The translations under genes were made by a program, and so were the position numbers. Shown one piece after another: positions 61,439-64,000 of a stretch of DNA of 64,000 nt. Below the pieces are notes generated by a model, which searched no databases, had not been told where the DNA came from, and worked only from the letters and a program-made list of their open reading frames with translations. How positions within the stretch are numbered: position 1 is the first letter of the stretch; every line of letters begins with the position of its first letter. The stretch is from Saccharothrix obliqua (GTDB taxonomy: Bacteria > Actinomycetota > Actinomycetes > Mycobacteriales > Pseudonocardiaceae), in the NCBI RefSeq assembly GCF_019375475.1, contig NZ_JAHXGQ010000011.1, forward strand, positions 186,001-250,000, read 5' to 3'.

Positions 61439-61867
61439 ATGGACGTTCTGCTGGAGTTGGTGACGACCGGGCGCATCGGCCGGGTGCGCTTGGGCATGCT
61501 GTTGTCCGAGGCGGAAGAGGTGCTTGGTTCGGGTGCGCCGCACCCGGCGATCCGGCTGCTCGGACCCGAGGCGTCCGGTTATCCGTACTACTGGGGTGAC
61601 CTGTCGTTGTACGTGTCGGACGGGCGCGTGGACAGAGTCGTGCTGCAACCGTCCGAGGTGATCGAGCGGGACGTGTTCCTCGAAATCCTGCGACGCTCAG
61701 GCACGGCCTTCGAGCCTCATCCAGCGCTGACGTTCGACGGGCAGAGCGCGATCCGCACCGACGCGGGCGCAGTCATCCTGTTCGCACACCGTGAAGCAGC
61801 CGAGGGCCTCGATACGGCCGGCCACTACCTGGTCCTGGCAAGGGTGATGGAGGTTCCGGCGAGCTGA
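61439..61867 (+). CDS. Small cytosolic protein, candidate immunity protein
   Basis: 142 residues, no signal peptide, acidic. RIGRVRLGMLLSEAEEVLG is a pattern found in small actinobacterial proteins encoded behind polymorphic toxins, followed by YPYYWGDLSLYVSDGRVDRV and a C-terminal alpha/beta part ending HYLVLARVMEV. Its position directly behind the toxin-like gene, same strand, 61 nt gap, suggests an immunity role (inference). The ribosome site is weak. Confidence 0.6.
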   Translation: MDVLLELVTTGRIGRVRLGMLLSEAEEVLGSGAPHPAIRLLGPEASGYPYYWGDLSLYVSDGRVDRVVLQPSEVIERDVFLEILRRSGTAFEPHPALTFDGQSAIRTDAGAVILFAHREAAEGLDTAGHYLVLARVMEVPAS

Positions 61868-61941
61868 CCTTGGCCGCGTTCCTCATTCTCGAATCCACTC
61901 GTCCTAGTGCTCTACACCGGTTCTGACAACAAGGAGCTTTC

Positions 61942-63138
61942 GTGCACGACCGGAGTTCGCTCGCCAGACGCCTCACAGCCGTTGCCGCCGCGGTGGTCGC
62001 CGCCGGTTTCCTGGTTGGTCCCGGCGCGTCGGCCTTGGGGCGGTCCGCTCCTACCCCTGACGGGGCCTATCCGTTCGTGGCGAGGGTGGATGTCGACGGA
62101 CGCTTGTGCAGCGGTGTCCTCGTCGCCCCGCAGTGGGTGGCCACCGCTGGTTCGTGTTTCGCGGGTTCCCCGCCGGCTGGTGCGCCCACCAAGCCCACCA
62201 CCGTGACGCTCGGGCGCACTGTGCCGTCGAGCACCGCGGGTCATCGGTTCCCGGTGGTGGAGTTGGTGCCGCGTGGCGATCGCAACCTGGTGTTGGCGAA
62301 ACTGGCGTACCCGGCCGCCGAAGTGGCTCCGATCAGCATCGCCACGACGCCGCCGGCGAGCGGTGAGATCGTGCGTGTCGCGGGGTTCGGCCGGACCACC
62401 GAGGCTTGGGTGCCCGACCGGATGCACACGACCACGTTCGCGGTGGAGAGCGTGGGTGCGACGTCGTTGGCCATCGTGGGCAACCCGGACCCGGAGGCCA
62501 CGACATGTCGTGGTGACGCCGGTGGTCCGGCGTTCCGCGAGGTCGGTGGTGTGGTGGAGTTGGTCGCGCTGCACGACAAGTCGTGGCAGCACAGCTGCTT
62601 CGGCGAGTCGGAGACCCGGAAGGGGACGACCGAGACCCGGCTGGACGACATCGCCGGGTGGATCGCGCAGCAGACGCCGTCGGAGGCGGTGTCCACCTAC
62701 GCGCACACCTTCCAGTTCCGCAATGCGTACACGGATCGGTGTTTGACGGCGCCGAGCACGAACAACGTGGACCGGGCTGCGGTCTACCAGTTCACCTGCG
62801 GCGGGCAGTTCCTGGATCGGGTGTGGCGGATCGAGCAGGTCGGGTCGGTGGTGCAGATCCGCAATCCGTACACGGATCGGTGTTTGACGGCGCCGAGTTC
62901 CAACAACGTGGACCGGGCCGTGGTCTACCAGTTCACCTGCGGTGCGCAGTTCCTGGATCGGGTGTGGCGGATCGAGCAGGTGGGGCCGGTGGTGCAGATC
63001 CGCAACGTCTACACGAATCGTTGCCTGACGGCACCGAGTACGAACAACGTGGACCGGGCCGAGCTTTACCAGTTCACCTGCGGTGGCGAGTTCCTCGATC
63101 GCGTCTGGCACGTCGAGCCGACGAAGTGGGGCGCTTGA
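61942..63138 (+). CDS. Secreted S1-fold pseudoprotease with three ricin-type lectin repeats
   Basis: 398 residues. Signal peptide, then a trypsin-like fold (about 40-250): SGVLVAPQWVATAGSCFAG, GDRNLVLAKLAYP, CRGDAGGPAFREVGG. The positions of the catalytic triad read Ser for His57 (TAGSC for TAAHC), Asn for Asp102 and Ala for Ser195 (GDAGGP for GDSGGP), so the enzyme should be inactive. After position 62,719 three 47-residue tandem units follow (YTDRCLTAPSTNNVDRA, VYQFTCGGQFLDRVWRIEQV), at 62719, 62860 and 63001, of ricin-B-like type. GTG 61942 has AAGGAG upstream. Confidence 0.85.
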   Translation: MHDRSSLARRLTAVAAAVVAAGFLVGPGASALGRSAPTPDGAYPFVARVDVDGRLCSGVLVAPQWVATAGSCFAGSPPAGAPTKPTTVTLGRTVPSSTAGHRFPVVELVPRGDRNLVLAKLAYPAAEVAPISIATTPPASGEIVRVAGFGRTTEAWVPDRMHTTTFAVESVGATSLAIVGNPDPEATTCRGDAGGPAFREVGGVVELVALHDKSWQHSCFGESETRKGTTETRLDDIAGWIAQQTPSEAVSTYAHTFQFRNAYTDRCLTAPSTNNVDRAAVYQFTCGGQFLDRVWRIEQVGSVVQIRNPYTDRCLTAPSSNNVDRAVVYQFTCGAQFLDRVWRIEQVGPVVQIRNVYTNRCLTAPSTNNVDRAELYQFTCGGEFLDRVWHVEPTKWGA

Positions 63139-63158
63139 CCGCGTGAAACGATGCACGG

Positions 63159-64000
63159 GTGCTTTCCGTGCGTGCTGGAATCGGTCGGGTCTCGCGGTGG
63201 CGGTCGTGGTTGCCGGGAACGGTGATCGCGGCCGTCATCGCGTTGCCGGTGGTGTTCACGATCGCGTGGACGGGTCTGAACCACGACGTGCGGTACGTGC
63301 TGGGGTGCCTGCGGGTGGGGCGCGCGGCCGGGTTGGCGGCGTCGGAGGTGTTCGTGCACCGGCCGTTGGCCTACCGGTGGGTGATGGCGGGGTTGGACTC
63401 GGTGTCCGCCGGACCGTTGGCGGTGCGCGAGGCGTTGGTCCGCGCGGCGGCGGTGGTCGTGGTCGGGTTGTGCGCGTGGTGGTTGCGGGCCGGGTTGGCG
63501 CGGTTCGTCGCGTCGCGTGAGGCGACCGCGGTCGCGGTGGCGGTGGGTGCGGCGTTGGCGCTGGCGCCGAACTGGGGTTTCCTCCAGCCGGAATGGGTTG
63601 CCGCGGTGTTCGCGGTGGCGGCGGTGGCGGCGGCGTTGTGGTTCGACCGGGTGGCGCTCGCCGGAGTGGTCGGCGGTGTGCTGCTTGCTTTGGTGGTGCT
63701 GGTGAAGTACACGACCGCGCCGGTGGCGTTGCTCGCGGTGGGGGTCGTGGCGGCGTTGGACCGGCGGCGTGCGGTGGCGCTCGCCGGTGCGTCGGTGCCG
63801 GCCGGCGGGGTGTTGTTCGGGCTGGCGGTGCTGGTGGAGCCGCGGGAGTGGCGGTGGTTGTGGGAGTTGCCGTCGTTGAACCCGCCCAACCCGGTCACGC
63901 GTGGCCTGGTCTGGGCCGACGGGCAGGCGTTGGCGGTGACCGTGGCCAACGAGGCGCTGCTCGCGCCGGTGCTGGCCGCGTTGCCCGTCGCGGTGGCGCT
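63159..64000 (+). CDS. Multi-pass membrane protein, GT-C glycosyltransferase-like (cut by window end)
   Basis: At least 280 residues; the frame runs off the window. It begins at GTG 63159 (LSVRAGIGRVSRWRSWLPG) and shows six or more hydrophobic segments (TVIAAVIALPVVFTIAWTGL, AAAVVVVGLCAWWLRAGL, AVAVAVGAALALAPNWG, VAAVFAVAAVAAALWFDRV, GGVLLALVVLVKYTTAPVAL). The first loop (LNHDVRYVLGCLRVG, VFVHRPLAYRWVMAGLD) is like that of membrane sugar transferases that use polyprenyl-phosphate sugars. The family cannot be fixed without the C terminus. Confidence 0.65.
   Translation, partial: MLSVRAGIGRVSRWRSWLPGTVIAAVIALPVVFTIAWTGLNHDVRYVLGCLRVGRAAGLAASEVFVHRPLAYRWVMAGLDSVSAGPLAVREALVRAAAVVVVGLCAWWLRAGLARFVASREATAVAVAVGAALALAPNWGFLQPEWVAAVFAVAAVAAALWFDRVALAGVVGGVLLALVVLVKYTTAPVALLAVGVVAALDRRRAVALAGASVPAGGVLFGLAVLVEPREWRWLWELPSLNPPNPVTRGLVWADGQALAVTVANEALLAPVLAALPVAVA

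Noticed and set aside
57586..61497. A 1,303-codon minus-strand frame antisense to the ALF-repeat gene
   Set aside because: It is the mirror of Ala-rich coding sequence in high-GC DNA (Arg/Gly/Val-rich), without domains; the plus-strand gene has a signal peptide, ribosome site and repeats.
62719..63138. Tandem 141-nt DNA repeat as a satellite or mobile element
   Set aside because: The period is exactly 47 codons and keeps the reading frame, Cys and Trp positions; it is the coding repeat of the lectin region.

Overview
The window is chromosomal DNA from a high-GC, sporulating actinomycete. A Pseudonocardiales genus such as Saccharothrix, Actinosynnema or Lentzea fits best, but that placement is inferred, not searched. 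The grounds are very GC-rich codon use with many GTG starts, an SsgA/SsgB-family sporulation protein, a Gly-Cys-Val tRNA cluster, several AfsR/SARP regulators, TetR, LysR and AraC regulators, ricin-type lectins, and a BioQ-like control of biotin synthesis.

Layout. 1-13.6 kb: a short SARP regulator; a secreted beta-helix protein; a divergent amino-sugar pair (SIS isomerase and GH109-like oxidoreductase); a membrane protein; a YciO-type protein; a TrmB/LuxR-type regulator; secreted subtilase and SGNH hydrolase; gluconokinase; an antibiotic-type glycosyltransferase; an AraC regulator. 13.9-14.4 kb: a type I-E-like CRISPR array with no cas genes. 15-23.2 kb: EcsC-family protein, a decayed WD40 gene, two small lectin-like proteins, a TetR/SDR pair with a clear operator, a lipoprotein/membrane pair, a small acidic ORF with a DUF1036-like protein, and a deleted AfsR relic. 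23.4-28 kb: tRNA cluster, ssgB-like gene, TIGR02611-type membrane protein and tRNA-Val, flanked by two integrase remnants and a graveyard of aldo/keto reductase, SnoaL-like and metallo-hydrolase fragments. This looks like a used integration hotspot.

28-41 kb: GNAT enzymes, two MFS exporters (one behind a SoxR-like palindrome), TetR regulators, and two full-length AfsR paralogues in mirror orientation enclosing a tandem-GNAT protein. 41.2-44.1 kb: a kinase / pseudokinase / response-regulator operon. 44.3-48.2 kb: TetR and MFS genes, then a decayed GGDEF-PAS-GGDEF-EAL gene. 48.2-52 kb: a four-gene siderophore ABC transporter with every junction overlapping by 4 nt, behind an iron box. 52-57.4 kb: LysR regulator diverging from a luciferase-like oxidoreductase, biotin synthase diverging from a BioQ-like TetR across tandem palindromes, and small secreted or unknown proteins. 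57.6-64 kb: a 1,241-residue secreted ALF-repeat/coiled-coil protein with an unrecognised C-terminal domain, a small cytosolic protein behind it (candidate toxin and immunity protein), a catalytically dead S1 protease-lectin, and a membrane protein cut by the window end.

The best candidates for something undescribed are the ALF-repeat protein with its partner (57,652-61,867), the triad-less protease-lectin (61,942-63,138), the kinase/pseudokinase operon, and the single-repeat OAA-like lectin at 18.0 kb. All functions are read from sequence patterns; no database search was run.
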